From Methanomicrobiales archaeon (lineage in GTDB: Archaea > Halobacteriota > Methanomicrobia > Methanomicrobiales > JACTUA01): 64,000 nucleotides of DNA. A program made the translations under genes and the position numbers. The notes below the pieces were generated by a model. The model did not search any database. It was not told the origin of the DNA and worked only from the letters and a program-made list of their open reading frames with translations. Of this stretch, positions 1 to 9,148 are shown piece by piece (the first letter of the stretch is position 1; each line of letters starts with the position of its first letter). The stretch lies in the NCBI GenBank assembly GCA_015660865.1, contig JACTUA010000001.1, positions 450,304 to 514,303 of the forward strand, read 5' to 3'.

Positions 1-398
1 TTCTCTGCCGCCTCGTCAATCCTTCCTGATACGCTGATGATGCTGTAGCCCCGTTCAAAGACGGACTTTGAGATACGCTTCTTCTCGATGACCGGAACGG
101 GGACCCCCATGATGTTCTTGCCCGTGATATCGAGCGAGAGGCCCCTCTTTGTCGCAAAGGACGCCGATTTCACCGTGACCGGATCATCTGTTGCCAGGGC
201 GATGAGGAGAGATTGCTGTGCCACGTCCGCCATCGCATCGAGCTCATCCCGTGAACGGGAGACGTTCTGCATGATACGGAAGAATTCCTGGATCAGCGCG
301 TCCATCTTCTCGCGGAGGAGGTCCCGGCCCTGCTCGGCCAGCTTTATCTGGGCGCTCTTCCGGATCAGCTCCATCCGCGTCGGGTTTGCCTGTTCCAT
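1..398 (-). CDS. atpD: A-type ATP synthase subunit D (3' end cut by window)
   Basis: Central-stalk subunit D of the archaeal A1Ao ATP synthase, the rotor shaft inside the A3B3 hexamer. The frame opens with ATG at 398 (MEQANPTRMELIRKSAQI) and stays open to base 1, about 132 residues, so the C-terminal helix lies outside the window. The visible part is a long charged helix (about residues 5-50) followed by a VPVPVIEKK segment, typical of subunit D. It starts 4 nt after the subunit B stop and is the last visible gene of the operon. Confidence 0.93.
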   Translation of the reverse strand, partial: MEQANPTRMELIRKSAQIKLAEQGRDLLREKMDALIQEFFRIMQNVSRSRDELDAMADVAQQSLLIALATDDPVTVKSASFATKRGLSLDITGKNIMGVPVPVIEKKRISKSVFERGYSIISVSGRIDEAAE

Positions 399-402
399 GG
401 CA

Positions 403-1800
403 TCATCCCGTCCTGTGGGCCGGATGGTACTTCTGGATGTACTCCATCTTGATCTTCTTCAGCTCCTCTTCAGGGAACATGGTGAAGAGGTCCCAGGCGA
501 TGGAGAAGGTGTTCTCGATGGAACGGTTCTCGTCCGACTGGGTGATGAACTTCTTCTCGCACTCGTCTGCAAACTTGAGGTACTTCTTGTCCAGCTCGGT
601 GAGTGCCTCCTCTCCGACGATGGCCACAAGCCTGCGGAGGTCCCGGCCATAGGCATACAATGCGTAGAGCTGGTCGGCAACGTTGCGGTGGTCCTCGCGG
701 GTCTTTCCGGGCCCGATCCCCAGGTTCATGAGCCGGGAGAGGCATGGGAGCACGTCGATGGGTGGGTCGGCCCCTCTTCGGTAGAGCTCCCGCGAGAGCA
801 CGATCTGGCCCTCGGTGATGTAGCCGGTGAGGTCCGGCACCGGGTGGGTGATATCGTCATCGGGCATGGTCAGGATCGGGAGCTGGGTGATGGAGCCTTT
901 CTTTCCCTTGATCCTCCCTGCCCTCTCGTAGATGGAGGCAAGGTCAGTGTACATGTAGCCCGGGTAGCCCCTGCGGCCCGGCACCTCCTCCCGGGCAGTG
1001 GAGATCTCCCGGAGGGCCTCGCAATAGTTGATCATGTCGGTGAGGATGACAAGCACCTGCATGTTGTGGGTGAAGGCGAGGTACTCCGCAACGGTGAGCG
1101 CGCATCGGGGCGTCGCGAGCCGCTCGATGGTCGGATCATCGGCAAGGTTCATGAAGAAGACGACGCGATCGAGTGCCCCCGTGCGCTCGAAGTCCCTCAT
1201 GAAGAAGGAGGCATCCCTGTAGGTGATCCCCATCGCAACGAAGACCACGGCAAAGACCTCCTCCTCGCCCAGCACCCGGGCCTGCCGCGCGATCTGGGCG
1301 GCCAGCTTGCTCGCGGGCAGTCCTGCGCCCGAGAAGATGGGGAGTTTCTGGCCCCGCACCAGCGTGTTCAGGGCATCAATAGCGGACATGCCGGTCTGGA
1401 TGAAGTCCGCGGGCTTGTCCCGTGCGTACGGATTGATGGGCATTCCATTGATGTCCAGGGAAGCCTCCGGGATGATATCCGGTCCCCCGTCCCGGGGCTT
1501 CCCCCTGCCATCGAAGATCCTGCCAAGCATATCGATAGAGACATCGATCCGGGCTGCTTCTCCGGTGAACCGCACCCTGGTGAGTTTGTTGTCGATCCCG
1601 CTCGTCCCTTCAAAGACCTGCACCACAGCGAGATCCCGGGAGACATCCAGGACCTGCCCGGTCCTCACCTCGCCGGATGGGAGGATGATCTTTGCGATCT
1701 CACCGAAGGAGACCCCCTTGACGAACCGCACAAAAATAAGGGGACCGGAGACGTAACTCACGGTCCTGCTCTCCTTGATGGCAAGGCTCTTTGGGGTCAT
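403..1800 (-). CDS. atpB: A-type ATP synthase subunit B (non-catalytic/regulatory)
   Basis: Subunit B (465 aa) alternates with subunit A in the A3B3 head and carries the non-catalytic nucleotide site. It shows the expected beta-barrel N-terminus, an [20 protein letters not shown] segment in place of a true P-loop, and the [13 protein letters not shown] and [13 protein letters not shown] blocks of V/A-type B subunits. Length is normal. Its ATG overlaps the subunit A stop (ATGA), which implies coupled translation and matched A:B stoichiometry. Confidence 0.97.
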   Translation of the reverse strand: MTPKSLAIKESRTVSYVSGPLIFVRFVKGVSFGEIAKIILPSGEVRTGQVLDVSRDLAVVQVFEGTSGIDNKLTRVRFTGEAARIDVSIDMLGRIFDGRGKPRDGGPDIIPEASLDINGMPINPYARDKPADFIQTGMSAIDALNTLVRGQKLPIFSGAGLPASKLAAQIARQARVLGEEEVFAVVFVAMGITYRDASFFMRDFERTGALDRVVFFMNLADDPTIERLATPRCALTVAEYLAFTHNMQVLVILTDMINYCEALREISTAREEVPGRRGYPGYMYTDLASIYERAGRIKGKKGSITQLPILTMPDDDITHPVPDLTGYITEGQIVLSRELYRRGADPPIDVLPCLSRLMNLGIGPGKTREDHRNVADQLYALYAYGRDLRRLVAIVGEEALTELDKKYLKFADECEKKFITQSDENRSIENTFSIAWDLFTMFPEEELKKIKMEYIQKYHPAHRTG

Positions 1801-3536
1801 CGCTCCACCTCGAGAGTTGCGACCGCCTTCTCGATTCCGGGAATCAGGCCCTTGATCCGCTCGACCTCTGAGAGTTCCTTCATTCTCCCGATCTCGGCCT
1901 TCACCGGAAGTTTCAGGATCTTGGAGAGGGTGATCCCCTTGGCCATCGCCTCGGTGATGCGATCATAGAAAGCGAGGATCACCCGCAGCATCCAGTACTG
2001 CTTCTCCATGGGGCAGAAAGAGTCGATCTTATCATAGGCACTCTGCTGCAGGAAATCCTCCCGGATCATCCGGGTGACTTCGAGGATCGCCTTCTCGCTC
2101 TCAGGGAGTGCATCGGGACCCACGAGCTGGACGATCTCCTGGAGTTCGACCTCCTTCTGAAGCAGGTACATCGTGCGGTCCCGGAGATCTTTCCAGTCCC
2201 CAAAGCCGCTCTCACTGTACCAGTCCCTGATACTGTCAAGGTACAGGGAGTAGCTCTTGATCCAGTTGACCGACGGAAAGTGACGGCGGTAGGCTAGGCT
2301 CGTATCCAGCGCCCAGAAGGTGCCGGCGATCCGGAGGGTGTTCTGGGTGATAGGCTCGGAGAAGTCCCCGCCCGGGGGGGAGACCGCGCCAACGACCGTG
2401 ATGGAGCCGCTCCTCCCCCCACTTCCCAGGCATACCACCCTCCCCGCCCGTTCATAGAAGGCCGCAAGCCGCGTGGCGAGATACGCCGGATATCCCTCCT
2501 CCCCCGGCATCTCCTCCAGCCGCCCTGATACCTCCCGGAGCGCCTCACCCCACCGCGAGGTCGAGTCCGCCATCAGGGCTACATCATAGCCCATATCCCG
2601 GTAGTACTCGGCAATGGTGATGCCGGTATAGATCGAGGCCTCGCGGGCAGCAACTGGCATGTTCGAGGTGTTCGCGATGAGGATGGTCCGCTCCATCAGG
2701 GGCTTTCCGGTCCTCGGGTCCAGGAGTGCGGGGAACTCGGAGAGCACCTCGGTCATCTCGTTGCCCCGCTCACCGCAACCGATATAGACGATGATATCGG
2801 CATCGGCCCACTTCGCAAGGGTCTGCTCTGCCACCGTCTTCCCTGTCCCGAAACCGCCGGGGATCATGGCCGTGCCCCCCTTGCTCACGGGAAATATTGT
2901 ATCAAAGACCCGCTGCCCGGTGATGAGGGGGAGGGTCGGGTCAAGCTTGTTCTGATACGGCCTTCCCTTCCGCACCGGCCACCGCTGTATCAGCGGAATC
3001 TTCTGTCCGTCCCCGAGGGTGCAGACAGTATCTTCGACTGAAAACGATCCTGCCCGGATCTCCTGTACGGTTCCTGAGATCCCCGGCGGCACCATGATCC
3101 GGTGCTTCATGTTGAACTCGAGGACCGTCCCGATGACGTCCCCTCCACCAACCCGGTCCCCGGATTTGACAGCGGGCTCAAATATCCACTTCTTGCCTCG
3201 GTCAAGGCCAGGCACGGTGATACCCCGGGAGATGAAGCTGCCGCTCTTTTCAACGAGCACGGCAAGGGGCCTCTGGATGCCATCGTAGATGGAGGAGAGA
3301 AGGCCGGGCCCGAGCTCCACGGAGAGTGGGTTCTCTGTGTTCGCCACCGTCTCCCCGATCTTCAAGCCTGATGTATCCTCATACACCTGGACGACCGCTT
3401 CATCGCCATCGAGACGGATGATCTCGCCGTTCAGCTTCTCGTCTCCCACCTTCACCACATCATACATCTTTGACCCCCTCATCCCATGCGCCATCACCAC
3501 GGGGCCAGAGATGCGTGCGACGACTCCCTTTATCAT
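1797..3536 (-). CDS. atpA: A-type ATP synthase catalytic subunit A
   Basis: Catalytic subunit A (579 aa) of the A1 head, where ATP forms from ADP and phosphate. The P-loop GGFGTGKT is at about residues 227-234, and the 'non-homologous region' unique to V/A-type A subunits occupies about 115-190. [11 protein letters not shown] and the [25 protein letters not shown] block are clear. Length is typical and I see no intein. It starts 5 nt downstream of subunit F and overlaps subunit B by ATGA. Confidence 0.98.
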   Translation of the reverse strand: MIKGVVARISGPVVMAHGMRGSKMYDVVKVGDEKLNGEIIRLDGDEAVVQVYEDTSGLKIGETVANTENPLSVELGPGLLSSIYDGIQRPLAVLVEKSGSFISRGITVPGLDRGKKWIFEPAVKSGDRVGGGDVIGTVLEFNMKHRIMVPPGISGTVQEIRAGSFSVEDTVCTLGDGQKIPLIQRWPVRKGRPYQNKLDPTLPLITGQRVFDTIFPVSKGGTAMIPGGFGTGKTVAEQTLAKWADADIIVYIGCGERGNEMTEVLSEFPALLDPRTGKPLMERTILIANTSNMPVAAREASIYTGITIAEYYRDMGYDVALMADSTSRWGEALREVSGRLEEMPGEEGYPAYLATRLAAFYERAGRVVCLGSGGRSGSITVVGAVSPPGGDFSEPITQNTLRIAGTFWALDTSLAYRRHFPSVNWIKSYSLYLDSIRDWYSESGFGDWKDLRDRTMYLLQKEVELQEIVQLVGPDALPESEKAILEVTRMIREDFLQQSAYDKIDSFCPMEKQYWMLRVILAFYDRITEAMAKGITLSKILKLPVKAEIGRMKELSEVERIKGLIPGIEKAVATLEVER

Positions 3537-3541
3537 GCGCT

Positions 3542-3862
3542 CTACCTCCTCACTACAATGTTGTACCCGATTGCCCTCTGCAGCATCCGTTCGATATAGC
3601 TGGTTCTGTCGATCCTCTTTGCCCGCGAGGGGATGGGAATAATGATGGGCCGGTATGTCTTTTCGATGGTCTCTACCAGCTTCTGATCCAGTGCCGCGAT
3701 GAACTCCTCGTTCACGGCAACGATCCCGGTATCGTCCTTGAAGACGAGAGCATTGATGGCTTTTCTCGCCTCTTCCTGGCTCGCGGCCTCGATCACCTCG
3801 ACACCGGCGAGACGGAAGCCCGGCGCGGTATCGGGATCCGTGACCACGAGGAACTTATACAT
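3542..3862 (-). CDS. atpF: A-type ATP synthase subunit F
   Basis: Small central-stalk regulatory subunit F (106 aa) with the family's CheY-like N-terminal fold ([19 protein letters not shown]) and a mobile C-terminal tail that contacts the A3B3 head in characterised archaeal enzymes. Length is typical. Its start overlaps the end of subunit C by 8 nt, and it stops 5 nt before subunit A. Confidence 0.95.
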   Translation of the reverse strand: MYKFLVVTDPDTAPGFRLAGVEVIEAASQEEARKAINALVFKDDTGIVAVNEEFIAALDQKLVETIEKTYRPIIIPIPSRAKRIDRTSYIERMLQRAIGYNIVVRR

Positions 3863-4916
3863 AGACGAGCTCCTCCCTGATGATCTTCTCGGCTACATCC
3901 GCCATCTTGAGCCGGGAAATGATCCGGATATTCGTTACTTCGGTGAACTTTGCCCACACATAGCCGATGGCTATGGCGATGGAGAGGGGATCTCCGAAGA
4001 ACCAGCCGGTTCCCTTCCGGATCAGGAACCTCTCCAGCTCCTTCTCAAAGACCGAGATCTTCTCCTGCTTGAAGGTCTCCTCAGGTACCTGTCCGAGGAA
4101 TTCATAAGGCGAACCCGCAAGCTGTTTCATGGCATCCTTGATCGTCCCTGCCTTGACGAGCAGTACGAGTCTCTTCTCGTCCAGGACGGCACCACCCGGG
4201 ATCAGGAACTCCTGCGCCTCCTCTATGGGAATCCGGTCCCGGATCATCTTCAGCACCGATCGGATATTCGTTACATCGATCTCGGTCGCGACCATCTCCC
4301 GCATGATACGGTCATCATCGGTATTACCCCGGATTGTGTCGAGAGCAATGGCAAAGTAGAACTTGTCGAGGGCGTACTCCATCACGGCGAGATCCCTCTT
4401 CTCGCTGTACTCCTTGAAATGCTGGGTGAGCGGCAGAGAGTAGATGATCCTCCAGGTGGCCAGGAGATCGATGACGCCCCGGACGTCCGGCTGTTTGACG
4501 AGCTCCACGAGGGTTGCCTCGTCGAGTTGCCCTGCAGGGATGAGACACCCCAGGATCTCCGACGAAGGCTCATGGATGTTCTTCCCGCGAAGGATCGTCT
4601 TGATGTTGTGCACGTCCCAGCGGTTCAGGAGGATCCTCGCGTACTTCTCGTCCATCTCCTTCTTGAAGAGGGAGTAAATCTTGCGGAACGTGCGGGCGAT
4701 ATCCATCCGCAGCGCGACCTCAATGCAGGCAAGCCCCGCATGCTGGACAGCTGCCTTCTCGATCTCCTCCCGATAGGGCGTCTTCCCAAGCTCGGTGATG
4801 ATGGCGTCGGTATCGGGTTTGAGGATAAGGCTCTCGAGGAGCTCTCGCCCGAGAAGACGGCTCTTCATCCCCCTGATCCGGGCGTTGACATATCCGTAAT
4901 TTACGCTAGTCGCCAT
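3855..4916 (-). CDS. atpC: A-type ATP synthase subunit C
   Basis: Subunit C (353 aa), the funnel-shaped adaptor (V-ATPase subunit d homologue) that couples the c-ring to the central stalk. It is an all-helical protein of three similar repeats; the start MATSVNYGYVNARIRGMKSR and the DVTNIRSVLKMIRD segment are typical. It overlaps subunit E upstream by 11 nt and subunit F downstream by 8 nt, consistent with a fixed E-C-F-A-B-D core order. Confidence 0.95.
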   Translation of the reverse strand: MATSVNYGYVNARIRGMKSRLLGRELLESLILKPDTDAIITELGKTPYREEIEKAAVQHAGLACIEVALRMDIARTFRKIYSLFKKEMDEKYARILLNRWDVHNIKTILRGKNIHEPSSEILGCLIPAGQLDEATLVELVKQPDVRGVIDLLATWRIIYSLPLTQHFKEYSEKRDLAVMEYALDKFYFAIALDTIRGNTDDDRIMREMVATEIDVTNIRSVLKMIRDRIPIEEAQEFLIPGGAVLDEKRLVLLVKAGTIKDAMKQLAGSPYEFLGQVPEETFKQEKISVFEKELERFLIRKGTGWFFGDPLSIAIAIGYVWAKFTEVTNIRIISRLKMADVAEKIIREELVYV

Positions 4917-5490
4917 AGAGTGCCGACATAATCTCCGACTTCATCAGTTCCTTTGCCCGTTGTAGCCTCGACTCGATGGTGTTGAAGACCAACAGACGTT
5001 CATCAGCGGTGGTGGCATTCAGCCCCCCCAGGGTGGTGAGATCGGGAACGACCTCACAATTCCGCTGCATCTCTTTGAGGATCTCCCTGCAGAGCTGCTC
5101 GTCACGGGGATCGATATGCAGCCTGACATCTTCCCCCTCGAGCTCTTCCGTCGCCTCGCTTACCATCTTCTTAAACGATGCCCGGTACCCGGGGTTATTC
5201 CTCGCCAACGCCATCTGCTGTGCAGCCCGGGTAAAAACCTGCTGGAAGAGGTCATCCTTCACCCTGGCAAGGGCCATCCTCTTCTCGGCCCCGGCCTTGG
5301 AGATGAGCTTGCTCCTCTCCAGCTTAACACCCCGGGCTGCCTCCTCAAGGTATACCGAGCGGGTGCTCTGTGCCCTCTCCTCTGCATCCTTCCGGATCTT
5401 CTGTGCCTCTGCCTGCGCCCGATCCTGGATCTCCTTGATCCTCTCCTGGGCGCCCGCCTTCACGGCCGAGATTAGGTCCTCATACGGCAT
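4906..5490 (-). CDS. atpE: A-type ATP synthase subunit E (peripheral stalk)
   Basis: Peripheral-stalk subunit E (194 aa), which pairs with subunit H to form the right-handed coiled-coil stator. Residues about 10-100 form an alanine-, glutamate- and arginine-rich helix. The globular C-terminus (VVPDLTTLGGLNATTADERL, then FNTIESRL) is the family hallmark. A GGTGGATCC ribosome binding site lies directly before ATG 5490. The 107-nt gap to atpK is the widest after the K-I gap and may allow separate expression control. Confidence 0.94.
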   Translation of the reverse strand: MPYEDLISAVKAGAQERIKEIQDRAQAEAQKIRKDAEERAQSTRSVYLEEAARGVKLERSKLISKAGAEKRMALARVKDDLFQQVFTRAAQQMALARNNPGYRASFKKMVSEATEELEGEDVRLHIDPRDEQLCREILKEMQRNCEVVPDLTTLGGLNATTADERLLVFNTIESRLQRAKELMKSEIMSALYGD

Positions 5491-5597
5491 GGATCCACCA
5501 ATCTGTTACAGCGATGCTCGTTCCTCCACGGCCAGCTTCCACGCCCTCTGGCACGTGAGAGGTGTGAGAGTCCCGCAACGCGAATGTTCCCGCCCGC

Positions 5598-5816
5598 TCA
5601 TTTCAGCATGATGATCATCATGGCTGAAACCACAAATCCCAGAATGACGAGCGTTTCAGGGATCGCCACAAGGACGACCATGTAGCCGAACGTCTCCGGC
5701 CTCTCCGCAATGGTTCCGGCTCCTGCTGATCCGATCTTGGATTGTGCAAATCCTGTTCCGACCGCACCAAGGCCGAAGGCGATTCCTGCCCCGATGGGTA
5801 TTCCCCAGTCTACCAT
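5598..5816 (-). CDS. atpK: A-type ATP synthase proteolipid (c-ring) subunit K
   Basis: Proteolipid of the membrane rotor: 72 aa with two transmembrane hairpin helices. The ion-binding carboxylate is Glu54 in VAIPETLVILGF, and helix 1 carries a Gln (Q25 in GTGFAQSKIG) at a position that in relatives contributes to ion coordination. Two helices per monomer is the simple form, unlike the fused proteolipids of some methanogens. A strong GGGTGAT ribosome binding site and its own TATA box (see promoter entry) suggest extra expression to satisfy the multi-copy ring. Confidence 0.95.
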   Translation of the reverse strand: MVDWGIPIGAGIAFGLGAVGTGFAQSKIGSAGAGTIAERPETFGYMVVLVAIPETLVILGFVVSAMMIIMLK

Positions 5817-5854
5817 AGTTCACATCACCCACTTTTACTCCGGGATATCGTAAT

Positions 5855-5868
5855 GCTATATATTAAAC
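5855..5868 (-). promoter_or_regulatory. Internal promoter upstream of atpK
   Basis: On the minus strand this reads TTTAATATATAGC, a good archaeal TATA box. It would start transcription about 26 nt downstream, near 5835, leaving a leader of about 20 nt that contains GGGTGATGT immediately before the atpK ATG at 5816. It sits in the 243-nt gap between atpI and atpK, the largest gap in the operon. Confidence 0.5.
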
Positions 5869-5975
5869 TTGCTCAACTTGTTTTATTACGTGCTTCATTC
5901 TTCGTAGGCGCCCTCGTGGCTTCGATGAATCTTGTCCGATCCTCCTCCCAGGAAGGTCATATCACCATCACGACC

Positions 5976-5998
5976 CCCTTTAAGAGAGAGAGAAAGGG
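5976..5998. other. Dyad in the atpI-atpK gap
   Basis: CCCTTT (5976-5981) and AAAGGG (5993-5998) form a 6-bp inverted repeat around a GA-rich loop in the 243-nt spacer between atpI and atpK. It could form an mRNA hairpin that attenuates read-through or marks an RNA-processing site. Otherwise the spacer holds only the atpK promoter, and no ORF is credible there. Confidence 0.3.
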
Positions 5999-6059
5999 CG
6001 ATCCGGACCTCTGGTTGCTATCCTCCCTGCCATCGCGGGTGGGTATGCCGGAGGTGCAC

Positions 6060-7988
6060 CTATTCATTTTTTCCTTCCATGCTCTTCTTGAACGGGGAAT
6101 ACAGGGTGCCGCCACCCTCGAAGAACTTGGAGTGGAACTCCACCGCATGGAGACGGAAGGAATGGAGAAAGGGACTGAACATGGCAAGAATAATGTTCAG
6201 GATGTGTAGCATCGCCGCAATGAGGATCCCGACGATCAGCACATCCATCGAGCCCCCCAGCGTATTTGCGACGAGCGCGAGGACCACGGAGGCCATGCCG
6301 ATGGCCATGATACGGGCGTATGAAAGGATGTTGCCCACCGTTGACATGATCTCGAATACCCCGAAGAATCCGCCCCCATAGACGATGAGGGGGACCCCCA
6401 CGAGGATCAGGACAATCCCCAGGTTCACCAGTATCCCGGGGATGATGCCTGTCATCGCAACGATGGTAACGAGCAGGCCCGTTATGGCGATGATCATCCC
6501 GCACTTGTCGCACACATGGTGCCTGTCTCCCTTCGTCAGTGCATTCAGGACTCCGATGGAGAGGCCGAGGAAGACGTGGAAGACCCCGATGGCGATGGCG
6601 AGGATGAGGAGGGGGATCATTGCGTCGATCCGGTTCCATGTGATCCCCAGGAAGGTCATCGGGTGGATCCAGCCCATCATCTCCCCGAAATTCCCGAAGA
6701 ATTCCCCGAACAGGAAGCCAAAGAAGATGCTCGGAATAGACGAGATGGCCAGGATATTCATCAAGTACTGGAGCCACTCATACATTCTATACTTCCGCTT
6801 CACGACGGTCGCAAAGGCAAGGATGATCAGGCCGTAGGCGATATCGCCCACCATGAGGCCAAAGAAAATGGGAAAGAAGAGGGCGATGAGCGGGCTCGGG
6901 TCCACCTCACGATACTTCGGCGGGCTGATTAGCTGGATCAGGGATTCAAAGGGTTTAACGAACCAGGGGTTATCGTAGAATGTGGGCGCCGCGTTCATCT
7001 TATCGGCCGGCACATCGATCTCGTTCACGATGACCCGCGCCCCGAAGGTATCGGCGAGAGCCTTCTTTGTCTTTTGTACGTACTTCTTCGGGACCCATCC
7101 CATGATCACGAAGGTATACTCCGTTTGCCCGAATTTTGAAAAGACGCTTAATTCCGCGTTCCTGTCCTCTAGAATCCTTTGTAATACAATCAGTTCTTGG
7201 TACCAGGTTGTCGCGAGATTCTGCAGGTGCTCATCGATGGCAGCAATCTCCTTTCCAGCCTCCTTCCTCCGCTCTCCTATGAGCGTCAGGATCTCATGGA
7301 AGGGCTTGCCCATGTACTCAGAGGGCAGGCGCACCTCGTTGACGTTCTGGGAGAAGATAAAGGAATGGACCTGCTCTGAGTATCGTTTGTTGAAGATGAG
7401 TACCGTGGCGAGGGTGGTCGCGTCCACGTCGGCTGAGATGAGCTCGAACTGGTTTTTCGTGATCTCCCTCAATGCGGCCTGGATATACTCGAGCACCTCC
7501 CGGAACTCCTTCTGGACCAGGAGGACGGTGACCTCAAATCCCTCCAGCACAGGAAGCTGGCTCTCCAGCGGCTGGATCTTCTCGATGATCTTCTCGTAGC
7601 GCGAGAGAGATCCGAGGTTTAATTCCAGATCGCTCTTCTTCGTGGCCAAGTCGCGGGTCGTGGACTCGAGCTGGTCAATCAACTGGTTTGCCCTCGAGGT
7701 CAGCTCCTCGGGGTTCTTTCTCTGGAGATCCTCGCCAAGACGCACCTGCTCCCCCGCATCGCCCTTGGTCTTCGGCAATGCGAGGATGATGCCGCCGATC
7801 TTCGCGAGCAATGTGGCTGTCTCGCCCCCCTTCACCATCTCAAGCCGCCTGAGGATCGTGTCGCCGGGAGTGATGGTCTTGGAGATGTCTTCCAGGTGGA
7901 CGGTGCCGGTGTGGTACAGGATATCCACTACCGTCTGCAGGTCCGTCTTCGGCCCAACCACCTGAACTTTGGTCATCTTCTGAAGCAT
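6060..7988 (-). CDS. atpI: A-type ATP synthase membrane subunit I/a
   Basis: Subunit I (a), 642 aa, holds the stator half-channels for ion flow across the membrane. Residues about 1-330 form the cytoplasmic coiled-coil and globular arm that anchors the E/H peripheral stalks. About 360-640 form the multi-helix membrane domain (PIFFGLMVGDIAYG, several hydrophobic segments, then ILSYARIMAIGMASV and LHSFRLHAVEFHSKFFEGGG). It starts 2 nt after the subunit H stop. Confidence 0.96.
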   Translation of the reverse strand: MLQKMTKVQVVGPKTDLQTVVDILYHTGTVHLEDISKTITPGDTILRRLEMVKGGETATLLAKIGGIILALPKTKGDAGEQVRLGEDLQRKNPEELTSRANQLIDQLESTTRDLATKKSDLELNLGSLSRYEKIIEKIQPLESQLPVLEGFEVTVLLVQKEFREVLEYIQAALREITKNQFELISADVDATTLATVLIFNKRYSEQVHSFIFSQNVNEVRLPSEYMGKPFHEILTLIGERRKEAGKEIAAIDEHLQNLATTWYQELIVLQRILEDRNAELSVFSKFGQTEYTFVIMGWVPKKYVQKTKKALADTFGARVIVNEIDVPADKMNAAPTFYDNPWFVKPFESLIQLISPPKYREVDPSPLIALFFPIFFGLMVGDIAYGLIILAFATVVKRKYRMYEWLQYLMNILAISSIPSIFFGFLFGEFFGNFGEMMGWIHPMTFLGITWNRIDAMIPLLILAIAIGVFHVFLGLSIGVLNALTKGDRHHVCDKCGMIIAITGLLVTIVAMTGIIPGILVNLGIVLILVGVPLIVYGGGFFGVFEIMSTVGNILSYARIMAIGMASVVLALVANTLGGSMDVLIVGILIAAMLHILNIILAMFSPFLHSFRLHAVEFHSKFFEGGGTLYSPFKKSMEGKNE

Positions 7989-7990
7989 AC

Positions 7991-8326
7991 CTACTCCAGG
8001 GCAACAACTTTGGTGATCTTTTCTATTGCTTTGGGCAGATTCCGCTCTCCCTTCTCCTTCAGGGTCTTGACCTCGCCACCTGCGGCGGATCTCGCCGCCT
8101 CGATCTCCCTGGTAACGGTTTCCATCTCTCGTTGGGTGAGATCCTGCGCCGCTGCCTTTGCCCCGATCTCCGCGTTCTTCAGGATCCCATCTGCTTCCCT
8201 TCGTGCACGGGCTATGGCTTCCTCGGCTTCTCTCCTCGCCTCGTCCACCTGGACGTTGATCTCCAGTTCCTTCTCCCGAATCTTCTGGAGTAACGACCGC
8301 TCGGTTGTCACTTCATCATCCCTCAC
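7991..8326 (-). CDS. atpH: A-type ATP synthase subunit H (peripheral stalk)
   Basis: Peripheral-stalk subunit H (111 aa), a nearly continuous charged helix rich in Glu, Arg and Ala that pairs with subunit E. The start is GTG at 8326, chosen because it forms a GTGA overlap with the stop of the small ORF upstream. Length is typical for archaeal H subunits. Confidence 0.9.
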   Translation of the reverse strand: MRDDEVTTERSLLQKIREKELEINVQVDEARREAEEAIARARREADGILKNAEIGAKAAAQDLTQREMETVTREIEAARSAAGGEVKTLKEKGERNLPKAIEKITKVVALE

Positions 8327-8499
8327 AGGCCGCGAAGTCGTTTCAATGCATCGGTGAAACCGGGCGGTTCTTTCTGGTTTTCAGTCTCACCGGATCTCTT
8401 GGGACCCCCGCCGAACTGCTTTTTCGCTGTGATAATCCTCTCCCTGCAGCGGTTAACGGCACTCTTCACAAGCTTCTCAATAAGGGGGTCCTGCACCAT
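8323..8499 (-). CDS. Small basic protein leading the ATP synthase operon (unknown)
   Basis: A 58-aa ORF, start ATG 8499 (MVQDPLIEKLVKSAVNRC), ending with TGA that overlaps the GTG start of atpH (GTGA). I do not recognise a family. It has an amphipathic N-terminal helix (about residues 4-30), a Gly/Lys-rich linker (FGGGPKRSG) and a short C-terminal helix ending LKRLRGL; there is one cysteine and no membrane segment. Translational coupling and first position under the operon promoter argue it is a real gene linked to ATP synthase expression or assembly. The role is unknown. Confidence 0.6.
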   Translation of the reverse strand: MVQDPLIEKLVKSAVNRCRERIITAKKQFGGGPKRSGETENQKEPPGFTDALKRLRGL

Positions 8500-8540
8500 G
8501 ATGCCTAGCCCTCATCCCTTCTTTAGGACGTTATTAGCTT

Positions 8541-8566
8541 GTTTTAAATTACGATAAAAGTATCGT
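8541..8566 (-). promoter_or_regulatory. ATP synthase operon promoter with palindrome
   Basis: On the minus strand, AATTTAAAAC (8541-8550) is a TATA-like box about 45 nt before the first ORF. Directly upstream of it lies a perfect 16-bp inverted repeat, ACGATA-N4-TATCGT (8551-8566), at the place where archaeal activators usually bind relative to TATA/BRE. The predicted transcript start is near 8520. Confidence 0.45.
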
Positions 8567-8671
8567 TAATCTGGGGTTTTTCTGAGGTGGAAACATGCTT
8601 CTTCCTATTATATGATGAATTTGTGCCAAGCCGGGATGGTGGTAAAATGAATTTTTGGCGAAATGTACCGG

Positions 8672-9148
8672 CTAATGAGTTATCTCCCTGACCGCGCGCC
8701 CATCCAGGTACCCGATCCTAATCCCCGGAGGAACCCCCTCCAGCTCCACCCCGTCATCAGATCCCCTGAGGGTGATCCCTGCGAGTTCCCCCGACGAGCA
8801 GAGGAGGTGCTGGCCCGGGTGGGTCCCCCGGCGGATGCTGCAGGAGAGCCGAAGGGATTCGGCTACGGACACGACCAGCGAGAGCCTCTCCGACCCCGGA
8901 TGATCCTTCGGGAGGACGAGGAGGGGGAGGTGGTACCGCCGCACGAGTTCGAGGAGCATCCTCGCCGGCTCGATATCTCCCCCCTCGGGCGCTGAGACAA
9001 CCACGAGGTCATCGGGATGCACCTTCTCGCAGGATTCGCCCTCAAAGGTCTCGATGAAGAGGTTGAAATCCGAGAGTGCCCTCCCCGCGAGGAGAAAAGA
9101 GTGATCCCCCTGGACGAGGAGGACCCGGTCGCCGAGGGGGTACCTCAT
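8672..9148 (-). CDS. Conserved-looking protein of unknown function
   Basis: 158 aa (MRYPLGDRVLLVQGDHSFLL), soluble, no membrane segment. The middle alternates beta-type segments and helices (DLVVVSAPEGGDIEPARMLL, then YHLPLLVLPKDH), which suggests a small alpha/beta fold, followed by a beta-rich C-terminus. I do not recognise the family. It overlaps the zinc-ribbon gene upstream by ATGA, so the two are probably co-expressed. Codon use matches the neighbourhood. Confidence 0.7.
   Translation of the reverse strand: MRYPLGDRVLLVQGDHSFLLAGRALSDFNLFIETFEGESCEKVHPDDLVVVSAPEGGDIEPARMLLELVRRYHLPLLVLPKDHPGSERLSLVVSVAESLRLSCSIRRGTHPGQHLLCSSGELAGITLRGSDDGVELEGVPPGIRIGYLDGRAVREITH

Noticed and set aside
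88-1968. Long plus-strand open frame (over 600 codons) opposite atpB and atpA
   Set aside because: It is antisense to a clearly conserved subunit and its translation is low-complexity and unlike any family. GC-rich genes commonly leave long antisense frames.
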